Shown: positions 1 to 7,182 of the stretch, one piece after another | How the letters are laid out: the number at the start of each line of letters is the position of its first letter | How positions within the stretch are numbered: the first letter of the stretch is position 1 | Assembly: GCA_016209015.1 (NCBI GenBank) | Contig: JACQWY010000039.1 | Location: 1 to 43,380, forward strand | Reading direction: 5' to 3' | DNA length: 43,380 bases | DNA from: Gammaproteobacteria bacterium | GTDB taxonomy: Bacteria > Pseudomonadota > Gammaproteobacteria > Ga0077536 | Made by a program: the position numbers and the translations under genes | Notes under the pieces: generated by a model | Told to the model about the DNA's origin: nothing | The model's database searches: none | Seen by the model: the letters and a program-made list of their open reading frames with translations, nothing else

Positions 1-140
1 GCGCTCAACCGAGCGTCGCGCTTCCCGTCGCCGCCTTCTGATAGCTACACTTATCCACAGTCGCTCTCAGACGAGCGGCTTTCCATCCCTGGTCATTTTT
101 GAATGCGCACGGCTGGTCAGTTTTAAACGCGCAGCAACAC
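1..140. mobile_element. Probable terminal segment of an IS21-like insertion sequence
   Basis: Two near-identical 21-base units lie in tandem at 89-109 and 113-133. Both begin CTGGTCA, continue with a T-run and end in GCGCA. Multiple short direct repeats of this general TGGTCA-TTTT-GAA form are typical of the ends of IS21-family elements. Upstream, a reading frame stops at 41-43, which could be the last codons of an element gene (an IstB-like ATPase would be expected), but too little is present to identify it. The element itself would lie to the left of the window. The call rests on remembered IS21 end structure and no transposase gene is visible. Confidence 0.35.
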
Positions 141-153
141 GCCACGTCGGGGC

Positions 154-360
154 TCAGTAGTGCGGCGGCCGCTCGTCCGCCGCCGAGAATCCACGGCGTT
201 CGCTTTTCGCGGCGCCCAGTTCGTTGAAGATGGCGCCGAGGCGCGCCCGCAAGTCGTCGATTTCCCGCTGTTGGCGAAAGATCGCTTCGCTCAGCTCCTG
301 ATTCGCGCGTTCGAGATAAGCGAGCTTGAGCTCGAGGCGTTCGAGATCGTCGTTGGTCAT
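154..360 (-). CDS. slyX: SlyX family protein
   Basis: Short protein of 68 residues, almost entirely a predicted coiled coil with leucine/isoleucine heptads (LERLELKLAYLERANQELSE region). It ends in the PPHY tail characteristic of SlyX proteins. SlyX is a conserved small protein of unknown biochemical role, originally found beside slyD in enterobacteria. The ATG at 360 is preferred over the open frame further upstream because the protein then begins MTNDDLERL and matches the usual family length; the extra 21 residues from 423 look non-coding. It lies 76 bases downstream of the exported protein gene on the same strand and may be co-transcribed with it. Confidence 0.85.
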   Translation of the reverse strand: MTNDDLERLELKLAYLERANQELSEAIFRQQREIDDLRARLGAIFNELGAAKSERRGFSAADERPPHY

Positions 361-436
361 GTGCTCATTTTGCCGACTACACGGCACGAATTCGAGCCGG
401 GTAACGCTGCGCGACGCACCCACCGGGCCGGGGGGC

Positions 437-958
437 CTATTTTGTCAAAGCATTCAGCACGTCCCGGACGGCCGGGCTCTCGATGAGGCGCTCGATCTTG
501 TCATTGTTCTGCAGCGCCCGGACGTCACGAGATTGGATGGCCCGCATGACTTCGGGATCGCGCAAGATCGATTCAACCGCGGGATCGCCCTGCAGCGCGT
601 GAATGGATTTCAGCAACTCCGGATCGCTCAGAATTCGGCGCTGGATGTCGGACGCTTCCGCAGTCCCCGCGACATCAGCAGCCGGAGGTCCTCCTGTTGG
701 AGCAGAACTCGCGATGCTACGAATATCAGCCTCCTTCAACTCCAACACCCCCATCGCGGCAGTCTTGACGCGATAAGTGCCATTTGCAGCACTTACCACC
801 TCACCCTTAATCACACTACCGTCGGCGAGTTCTATGTAGCGGGGGGAGGGGTGTGCTTGCGGGCTGATTACGCAAAGCACGAAGAGAACCCCAAAAAATT
901 GAGCTGCAAGCTGCTTGGTCGTGATACAGCACGGGAGATGGGTGGCGTACCTAGTCAT
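437..958 (-). CDS. Exported protein with SH3-like N-terminal region and STI1-like DP-rich tail
   Basis: Protein of 173 residues. The N-terminus is a plausible signal peptide (hydrophobic LAAQFFGVLFVLCVI near residues 17-31). Next comes a small beta-rich segment (about 40-82, DGSVIKGEVVSAANGTYRV), suggestive of an SH3-like or ribosome-profile-type barrel. A low-complexity A/P/G linker follows, and then an acidic helical tail (about 105-170) with repeated DPE/DPA steps (LSDPELLKSI, GDPAVESILRDPEVMRAI). The tail resembles STI1/Hop DP-type helical modules. I recognise no named family for the whole protein. GGTGAG lies about 7 bases before the ATG at 958. Its location in the envelope is inferred from the signal peptide. 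Confidence 0.7.
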   Translation of the reverse strand: MTRYATHLPCCITTKQLAAQFFGVLFVLCVISPQAHPSPRYIELADGSVIKGEVVSAANGTYRVKTAAMGVLELKEADIRSIASSAPTGGPPAADVAGTAEASDIQRRILSDPELLKSIHALQGDPAVESILRDPEVMRAIQSRDVRALQNNDKIERLIESPAVRDVLNALTK

Positions 959-1163
959 TCGAGACTCACCATGCGACGGATGCTACTTTACTTGACTAAC
1001 AAATGGACAGGAAATTTCCTAACGCTAGATCGATTTCCATTTTCTTCGAGGAACGCCGGAATGCAGGCAAAATGACGACAATTGATAAAATGAGCCTGCC
1101 CGGCGTTAGGATTAAGAGAAGAATGCGACTTACGATGCAGAGTGGCTCGTGTGGAGGGAGCGC

Positions 1164-1191
1164 GCTGCACTTACCGAGGCGTAAGTGCAGC
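1164..1191 (-). terminator. 11-bp perfect inverted repeat after rpfF
   Basis: Arms 1164-1174 (GCTGCACTTAC) and 1181-1191 (GTAAGTGCAGC) are perfectly complementary around a 6-base loop. The hairpin lies about 20 bases past the stop of the minus-strand rpfF gene, the position expected of a transcription terminator. No T-run follows on the minus strand, so it could instead be an RNA-stabilising hairpin or a protein-binding dyad. The surrounding stretch 959-1210 has no convincing gene. Confidence 0.4.
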
Positions 1192-1210
1192 TCTTCCATT
1201 GCTAATTGGG

Positions 1211-2140
1211 TTAGACCGCAGACAGGGAAGTTGAGGGTTCCTCGAGCTGACCCGTAGAATTCTGTAAGCGAGCGGCGCGAGCGGCTTGAGCGCCAAGCAG
1301 ATAGCGCATGGCACGGACAGATTTCTGTTCAAGTGCCATTGCGCAATCAACCCAGGCCGAAACGGTTGTCGTTAAATCGTCCAGCTTCAGCCGTGTAAAT
1401 CGAGTGCGCAGCGAATCAATGAAATCCGGATTGCTTCCGGCGAGTATTTCATGAACTGCGGCGCGTCCTTTACCCTTTTCGACCAGCACATCGATGATTC
1501 CCATTTCAGCGAGCAATTCTGCCGGATAGCGGTTCGAGGAACCAATGAGTTTTCTCGCTAAGCTGGCGTCCGACCGGATAGCAAGCAATTGGAACGCTCC
1601 CATGCCTGGAAACATACCGAACAGACTCTCCGGGAATCCAAAGAATGCGCCTTTCTCAGCCACCAGCACGTGGCACGAGAGCGCTGCCTCGAATCCTCCG
1701 CCCTGCGCTTCACCGTGGACTAATGCAACCGACGTCGGTGAGTGCTGGCCACGACTAGCTGCATTTCTCCAGATCGCATGTACAGCCTCCCTTCCATAGC
1801 GAAGCAACGCTTGGTGGTCGCCGAGTTCAATACATCGAACAAAATGCGCTAAGTCGCCGCCGAGCGAAAAAACACCGGGCAGGTCTGATGTCAACACGCG
1901 ATACTTAATAAGCCCCAGAGGAAGCTGGGAAACGGCCCTACTAACGCTGTTGAATTCCTTTAGAAGCTGTTCAGTAACGCAATATGCAGCACTTGCTCGG
2001 AGCGTCACCCAAAGAGCGGACGTCGCGTCATCCAAACGCAAATCCAGAAGCTGCGTGCTTGGCCACGCTACTTGAGCCCGATTAGTATTCCGTACGGTAA
2101 CTATCGGAGCTCGAATTTGGATACTGGTGGAACGGATCAT
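1211..2140 (-). CDS. rpfF: RpfF-like DSF synthase (enoyl-CoA hydratase/crotonase fold)
   Basis: Crotonase-fold protein of 309 residues, close to the roughly 290 of Xanthomonas RpfF. RpfF enzymes take 3-hydroxyacyl-ACP, dehydrate it to a cis-2-enoyl chain and release it by thioesterase action as the diffusible signal factor (DSF). Diagnostic motifs are present: FSLGGDLAHF (91-100), HGEAQGGGFEAALS (142-155) and GFPESLFGMFPGMGAF (168-183). The two catalytic glutamates of RpfF (Glu141/Glu161 in Xanthomonas) correspond to Glu151 and Glu171 here, with the same 20-residue spacing. The ATG at 2140 is chosen because GGAGGG sits 7-8 bases upstream; the open frame continues to 2287 but lacks a site there. 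The gene is divergent from an ACP and a ketoacyl synthase and near an RpfC-like kinase, which fits a signal-synthesis role. Base composition is markedly AT-richer than that of the downstream genes. Confidence 0.9.
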   Translation of the reverse strand: MIRSTSIQIRAPIVTVRNTNRAQVAWPSTQLLDLRLDDATSALWVTLRASAAYCVTEQLLKEFNSVSRAVSQLPLGLIKYRVLTSDLPGVFSLGGDLAHFVRCIELGDHQALLRYGREAVHAIWRNAASRGQHSPTSVALVHGEAQGGGFEAALSCHVLVAEKGAFFGFPESLFGMFPGMGAFQLLAIRSDASLARKLIGSSNRYPAELLAEMGIIDVLVEKGKGRAAVHEILAGSNPDFIDSLRTRFTRLKLDDLTTTVSAWVDCAMALEQKSVRAMRYLLGAQAARAARLQNSTGQLEEPSTSLSAV

Positions 2141-2417
2141 GAAATTCCCTCCTGACCGAAGATCGCTGATGGGCATGGGGTGGAGCGACGCATCACATCT
2201 TTTTGTTGCTTCCAATCCCGAGTGACCGGTCCAATTGAAAGACTTTTGATGGACGGTACTAGGGTCAAAAACCCCGAAAATCACCAATTCGAGTTAGCCA
2301 AATGCCTGCCATAAACCTGTAAATTTAGGCCTGAAAAGCCGAGCGAGATTCGTTGCGGCGGTATGTAATGAATTGTGACTTGCGATGGAATTGGTGCGGA
2401 GTTGCGGCGCGGAACTT
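2141..2417. promoter_or_regulatory. Divergent promoter region between rpfF and the ACP gene
   Basis: This 277-base AT-rich gap separates the minus-strand rpfF from the plus-strand acp-KAS pair, so it should hold the promoters for both. An 8-base palindrome TAAATTTA lies near 2321-2328. I cannot assign -35/-10 boxes with confidence. Shared control of signal synthesis and the acyl-supply genes is inferred from the layout. Confidence 0.4.
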
Positions 2418-2669
2418 ATGAATAGGATTGAAATAGAAGATCTAGTAATAGAAGTTGTCTCGGACACCCTGAACGTCCCTCGAAGCCAAGTGTCGCCGAC
2501 AACGAGAATCCGGGAGGAATTGAAGGCTGACTCCATGGACATCGTCACACTAACAATTGCGTTGGATTCGCAATTTGGAATCGAATTTAACATGGATGAA
2601 ATTCCGGAGTCGGATGTATCGGTACAGTGGATTACCGAATTCCTTGAGAAGAAGCTCATTTGCAAATGA
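2418..2669 (+). CDS. Dedicated acyl carrier protein
   Basis: Acidic carrier protein of 83 residues. The phosphopantetheine attachment motif is ADSMDIV with Ser39 as the modified residue, followed by the typical helix-II sequence (TIALDSQFGIEFNMDEI) that partner enzymes recognise. The ATG at 2418 gives the usual ACP length; an in-frame ATG at 2385 would add 11 atypical residues, and neither has a strong ribosome-binding site. Its stop overlaps the start of the ketoacyl synthase (ATGA at 2666-2669), implying translational coupling. It is probably not the main fatty-acid AcpP, because it sits in an AT-rich signalling cassette and not beside fabD/fabG. It likely presents acyl chains to the adjacent KAS and possibly to RpfF. 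Confidence 0.9.
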   Translation: MNRIEIEDLVIEVVSDTLNVPRSQVSPTTRIREELKADSMDIVTLTIALDSQFGIEFNMDEIPESDVSVQWITEFLEKKLICK

Positions 2670-4027
2670 GCACGGTTCGTCCACGTCGTGTCGTTGTAAC
2701 CGGGATGGGAGTAGTTTCATCGATAGGAAACGATATTGAGAGCTTCTGGCACGCTTGCATGACGGGACAATCCCGGGTTGAGTCCACACCGGCTCATTGG
2801 AAACTTTTCTACGAAGCGACCAGCAAAGTCTGGTCGCCACTGACTCTTCCAGACTTCAATGCTTATGGCCTTCGCAGAGCGGATGTGCTGGTGCAAGACC
2901 CAGTGTCGCTGATTGCAATAGTAGCTGCAGAACAAGCATTGAACGCGAGCGGTGTTGATCGGGAAGAAACTGACGCGAAGGCCAGCTCATTCAAGGTTTC
3001 TTCAGTCGACCCCGATAGATTTGGGGTGTACGTCGGAACAGGGATGGGTGGAGCAAGAGCACCATTTGACAACTACGCCGTCCACATACTTCATGAGCTT
3101 GAACCGGAAATCCAAGGAATGCTAGAGCGGGATGCGGGGCAATTGCCACATGAGCTAGCGGCCTACTTGAAGTTGCATCCGAGGGTCAACCCGCTTGTTA
3201 TTTGCCAAACGATGCCGAATGCATCGAGTGCCTTGCTAGCAATTCGCTACGGGTTGCACGGGCCGAACGATACGTGCTGCTTTGCTTGTGCGTCGGGAAC
3301 GATTGCTATTGGCCGCGCATATGCGGCTGTCGCCGCCGGCGAGGCGGACATGGCGCTTGCCGGAGGAACGGAATTTTTGGGCGACTACGCCGGTTCGGTA
3401 TTCATGGGCTTTGACCGACTTCAGACGCTTGCGAAACCGCACAAGGAAATTGGGTCCGAAAATCGGCCATTTGACAAGGACCGCTCTGGGTTTCTGTTCT
3501 CAGAGGGCGGAGCTGGCATGGTCGTGGTTGAATCGCTGGACCATGCCATCCGAAGGGGTGCAAAACCGCTAGCAGAAATATGTAGCTTTGCGACATCAAT
3601 GGATGCGACGTCCCTCGTAGCGATATCAGCCGATGCGACGCGAATTGGTTTTATGCTGGACGCTCTTCTCAATAAAGCGCCGGCTAGTAGAGACGAAATT
3701 GACTACGTAAACGCCCATGGCACGGGGACCCGGGTGAATGACGAGGTCGAGGCAGGGATCATTGCTGCCAAGTTTGGCAGCAATGTGATTGTGAATAGCA
3801 CCAAATCCTTGCTCGGCCACACCATCGGAGCGAGCGGCGCCATCGAATTCATTGCCACAGCATTGAGCGTGAAGGAAGGCGCGGTACATCCGTCTTTGAA
3901 CGTCGACTCTCCGATCCCTGGCCCCTGCATTGCCCAAAAGCCCACACACCTGCCGATCCGCGCCGCGATATCAGAGAGCTTCGGATTCGGCGGGCATAAC
4001 GCGGCACTGTTACTACGACCCGTTTGA
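2666..4027 (+). CDS. FabF-like beta-ketoacyl-ACP synthase
   Basis: Thiolase-fold condensing enzyme of 453 residues. The Cys-His-His triad is intact: Cys208 in CCFACASG, His351 in NAHGTGT and His385 in LLGHTIGASG, with Lys380 and the C-terminal GFGGHN loop also present. KAS II enzymes extend acyl-ACP with malonyl-ACP. The protein is longer than the usual FabF (about 412) because of extra segments around residues 40-80 and 100-175, and it diverges from the housekeeping enzyme (MGGARAPFDNYAVH). The ATG at 2666 overlaps the ACP stop; a TTG at 2660 is the only slightly earlier alternative. With the ACP and RpfF it may build a particular DSF chain. A pigment/aryl-polyene or other specialised fatty-acid role cannot be excluded. 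Confidence 0.9.
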   Translation: MSTVRPRRVVVTGMGVVSSIGNDIESFWHACMTGQSRVESTPAHWKLFYEATSKVWSPLTLPDFNAYGLRRADVLVQDPVSLIAIVAAEQALNASGVDREETDAKASSFKVSSVDPDRFGVYVGTGMGGARAPFDNYAVHILHELEPEIQGMLERDAGQLPHELAAYLKLHPRVNPLVICQTMPNASSALLAIRYGLHGPNDTCCFACASGTIAIGRAYAAVAAGEADMALAGGTEFLGDYAGSVFMGFDRLQTLAKPHKEIGSENRPFDKDRSGFLFSEGGAGMVVVESLDHAIRRGAKPLAEICSFATSMDATSLVAISADATRIGFMLDALLNKAPASRDEIDYVNAHGTGTRVNDEVEAGIIAAKFGSNVIVNSTKSLLGHTIGASGAIEFIATALSVKEGAVHPSLNVDSPIPGPCIAQKPTHLPIRAAISESFGFGGHNAALLLRPV

Positions 4028-4114
4028 CAGATATAGCACCATCACGTATTGCGTAACATCATGAAAGGCCGAGTGGATAAGGAGATCCGGTAGTAGATTG
4101 GCCTGGCCGTCCCG

Positions 4115-4285
4115 ATGAGAAGCCAAGTCGGAACTACATCCGCCGTGTGCGTTGAAGGCGCCGAATTTGCGGTTGCTGCCGCGCGTGATTTCAGCAGTTT
4201 GCTCCGGCATCTAGAGAATTTGGGCTACTTTTGTTTGTACTGCCAATCGAATATGAAGCGCTCAAATTGTAGTGTATCGATATGA
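4115..4285 (+). CDS. Doubtful 56-codon open frame between KAS and rpfC
   Basis: The 355 bases between the KAS stop and the first ATG of rpfC hold one short open frame beginning ATG at 4115 and ending TGA at 4283-4285. Its product (MRSQVGTTSAV..., containing ARDFSSLLRHLENLGYFCL) matches no family I recognise, and no clear ribosome-binding site precedes it. It may be a small gene, the remnant of a larger one, or simply the rpfC leader. Nothing else was seen in the gap. Confidence 0.15.
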   Translation: MRSQVGTTSAVCVEGAEFAVAAARDFSSLLRHLENLGYFCLYCQSNMKRSNCSVSI

Positions 4286-4382
4286 TTGGTGTGCCGTCTC
4301 ACATAGTCATGCAGTCCGCGGTCAAGTGTGCGGCCCGATCTCCAGCAGTCAGATCGCTTTGCGCGACGTTCTCTTAGCCATC

Positions 4383-6977
4383 ATGGCGCTTCTAAATATC
4401 AAATTTGCGCTCCCGAAATCCGATGGGTTGAGCGAAGACGGGCTTGCAGACGCAAGGGCTACCGTCTCGACAGCGACAAATTCGAATGTGCCCCCGTCTG
4501 CCGAAAAGCACGAAGAGCTAGCGCAGGCGAAAGTGCGGTGCGTTCTCAATTTTGCTTTGATGTTGCTGGCATTGCTTTCGTATCAGCACAACCCTGAACT
4601 GGGCTTGCCGCGGGTATGGCTGACATTTGCATTTACCATCACGTCCGCCGTGTTCCTATACGTTTGGGCGAGACTGATTTCCAAGCCGGACACGTCGCGC
4701 GCGTCCATTGCAACTCAGCGCGTGTGCTGCATCGTATTAGATAACATCGCCATCACGTGGATACTGCACTTCGGAGGTGAGGCGCTTGCAGGAATAGTCG
4801 GCATATATCTCTGGATCACACTTGGGTACGGAATGCGCTATGGCCTGCGGTACCTGTTCGGAAATTTGGCCGTCTCCGTGGTCGGGTTTTCTATCGGCGC
4901 GTACTTCACGCCGTATTGGCGTGACCAGCCTTCGCTTTCCCTCGGTTTGGCACTTACACTGGTTATTGTACCGGCATATGCCGCGTTCTTGATAAAGCGG
5001 CTGCACCAGGCAGTTCGTGGCGCTAGGGCTGCATACGACGCTAAGAGCTCCTTCATCGCCAAAATGAGTCATGAGCTGAGGACTCCCCTTCACGGAATCA
5101 TTTCAACGACTGACTTGCTTGGTCAGACGAAGGTGTCTACCGAGCAACATGAAATGATTCGAATCATTTCCGTATCCTCCAACACGCTTCTTGATCTCAT
5201 TAACCGAATCCTTGACATCAGCAAGTTCGAGGCAGGAACGTTCATTCTGCAGAAGGAAAGAATGGACCTGCATCTTGTGCTCTGCGAGACGGTGAATATC
5301 CTCTGGCCCGAAGCCATTAGAAAGGGGCTGGACTTGCACTTTTTTACGGATATTCAAATCCCGAACTGGATATTCGGATCACCGAGACAGCTGCAAGAGG
5401 TGCTCGTAAATCTCGGCGGCAACGCGATTAAGTTCACAGACACCGGCCGCGTTTCGATCAAAGTAGTGCCGGTAAGGAAGACGCCGAATGTGCAGACGAT
5501 TCGATTTGAAATAAGCGATAACGGGCCAGGCATTTCGAAGGAAGCTATTGAGCGGATTTTTGATCCGTTTGTTCAGGGTGATAATTCAACGACGAGAAAG
5601 CATGGGGGAACTGGCTTGGGAACCGCTATCTCTCGCGAACTAACCCGATTGATGGGCGGGGATATTCAGGTCGAATCCATTCTTGGGGTGGGGAGTGTAT
5701 TCTCGGTTGAACTTCCTTTTGAAATTGCTCCAGTCCCCGAGAATGTGCACCCGATTTATAGAGGCTCAGTCGTTGCGCTTGGATACCATAGCAGTTATGC
5801 GGAATTGGGCGAGGCGTTCGGAAAATTCGGAGCGGAAGTGGTGCTGATAGACCAACTGGACGCTCTAGATACTGCTTGTTTTCGAGCTGGTAACTTAGCT
5901 GCTGTAATAATCGATGCGGATCAGTTCGGTGGAAGAATAAGGAACATCAAGCGCTCAATTGCCAAGCAGCTAGGTGGAACGCTCGTGGCCGTTATTGCCA
6001 GCGGTTGCGATAAGGCGAAGGAGGAAGCGATTGCGGCAGGATGCGCCACCTTTATAGAGAGCATTTCCAATTCGCAGGAAGTCGAGCGCGCGCTGAATAT
6101 TGCCGCAATGCTTCGAAAGGAGTATTTGCCAGAGCGTGATGGGCAACCGTCGACATCGCCTTTGAGGATATTGGTGGCCGAGGATAATCCAACGAATCAA
6201 ACAATAGCTAGGCTAACGCTTGAGGGAGCAGGGCACGATTGTCTAATCGTCGAAAATGGCCAAGCCGCTCTAGATGCACTTCAGGGCGATATTTTCGACT
6301 TGGCAATAGTGGATATGCATATGCCGATTTTCGATGGCGTCGAAGTGGCAAGAATCTACAATTTTTCGATCATTGATGCGAATCTCAGAATACCGATCAT
6401 TATGATGACGGCCGATAACCGGGCAGAAGTTATTGCCGATGCCGAACTGGCGGGGGTATGCCAATTTCTCGTCAAGCCATTGCGCCCTGCCGTGTTGTTG
6501 AACGCAATTGAGCGGGTAATGCGCGAGCGGTCGAAGGCACCGGCGATTCTCAGTTTTGTCGCACAGCCCGTGACGCCGTGGCAAGCGTCGACTGTAGAAG
6601 ACGAAGCTCTTAGCGGTGAAGGACAGCAAAGCGCTTTGATTGATCCGACGATCGTCGATGAACTGCTCGGATATATGAGCATTGATGAAAGAGGGCCATT
6701 TTTTGGCGAGTTCCTGGCCGACGCGTCCGGCTATATTGCTACGCTAGACGGGTCTATAAGCGAGGAGCAACTGGATGCGGTTCGCGGAAGTATGCACTCG
6801 CTCAGTGGAGCATCACGAACGATTGGCGCAATCGTGCTCGCGAAACTCGCCCGCCGGATTGAGTACATGAACGGTTCCGAAATTCGCTCTACAGGGCAAG
6901 CACTCCATGATGAGTTGCGTGAAACTTTAAACCGCACTTTTTCCGAAATGCGAGGGTACGCGGATATTGGGATTTAA
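4383..6977 (+). CDS. rpfC: RpfC-like hybrid sensor histidine kinase (5TM-HK-pseudoREC-REC-HPt)
   Basis: Hybrid kinase of 864 residues from the first ATG; the frame is open from a GTG at 4272, and neither start has a good ribosome-binding site. Five hydrophobic segments (about 52-205) form an input domain with the YLWITLGYGMRYG...PYW segment closely resembling Xanthomonas RpfC, the DSF receptor. A HisKA domain follows with phosphoacceptor His230 (MSHELRTPLHG), then an ATPase domain with N, G1 (DNGPGIS) and G2 (GGTGLGT) boxes. Residues about 460-580 look like a degenerate receiver. A true receiver follows with Asp644 (AIVDMHMP) and Lys698 (LVKPL), then a C-terminal HPt domain with His805 (MHSLSGASR). 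RpfC of Xanthomonas is about 726 residues, so the extra length is notable. It presumably senses the product of the adjacent rpfF. No rpfG partner lies in the window. Confidence 0.92.
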   Translation: MALLNIKFALPKSDGLSEDGLADARATVSTATNSNVPPSAEKHEELAQAKVRCVLNFALMLLALLSYQHNPELGLPRVWLTFAFTITSAVFLYVWARLISKPDTSRASIATQRVCCIVLDNIAITWILHFGGEALAGIVGIYLWITLGYGMRYGLRYLFGNLAVSVVGFSIGAYFTPYWRDQPSLSLGLALTLVIVPAYAAFLIKRLHQAVRGARAAYDAKSSFIAKMSHELRTPLHGIISTTDLLGQTKVSTEQHEMIRIISVSSNTLLDLINRILDISKFEAGTFILQKERMDLHLVLCETVNILWPEAIRKGLDLHFFTDIQIPNWIFGSPRQLQEVLVNLGGNAIKFTDTGRVSIKVVPVRKTPNVQTIRFEISDNGPGISKEAIERIFDPFVQGDNSTTRKHGGTGLGTAISRELTRLMGGDIQVESILGVGSVFSVELPFEIAPVPENVHPIYRGSVVALGYHSSYAELGEAFGKFGAEVVLIDQLDALDTACFRAGNLAAVIIDADQFGGRIRNIKRSIAKQLGGTLVAVIASGCDKAKEEAIAAGCATFIESISNSQEVERALNIAAMLRKEYLPERDGQPSTSPLRILVAEDNPTNQTIARLTLEGAGHDCLIVENGQAALDALQGDIFDLAIVDMHMPIFDGVEVARIYNFSIIDANLRIPIIMMTADNRAEVIADAELAGVCQFLVKPLRPAVLLNAIERVMRERSKAPAILSFVAQPVTPWQASTVEDEALSGEGQQSALIDPTIVDELLGYMSIDERGPFFGEFLADASGYIATLDGSISEEQLDAVRGSMHSLSGASRTIGAIVLAKLARRIEYMNGSEIRSTGQALHDELRETLNRTFSEMRGYADIGI

Positions 6978-7107
6978 TCGGTTTCCCACTTTCAGACGCC
7001 CGCTCCGGCCCCACCCTCGCGAAAGTCAACCGCTCTTACCTCTTACAAATCCCCCGACTCCCGTCCCGTATTCCGCGCCTTACCCTCAAGGCCGCCCCGC
7101 GAACCGC

Positions 7108-7123
7108 CGATACGCCCGTATCG
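7108..7123. promoter_or_regulatory. 16-base perfect dyad upstream of the HDOD gene
   Basis: CGATACG-CC-CGTATCG is a perfect inverted repeat of 7+7 bases about 60 bases before the HDOD start codon, close to a TACTATTTAT stretch that could serve as a -10 region. The size and position suit a dimeric regulator's operator. The bound protein is unknown. Confidence 0.3.
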
Positions 7124-7182
7124 TTACAGCCCGAGCGGTGGGCTACTATTTATCGGGGCTTCGGCAGTAGGAGTGAGGAAGT

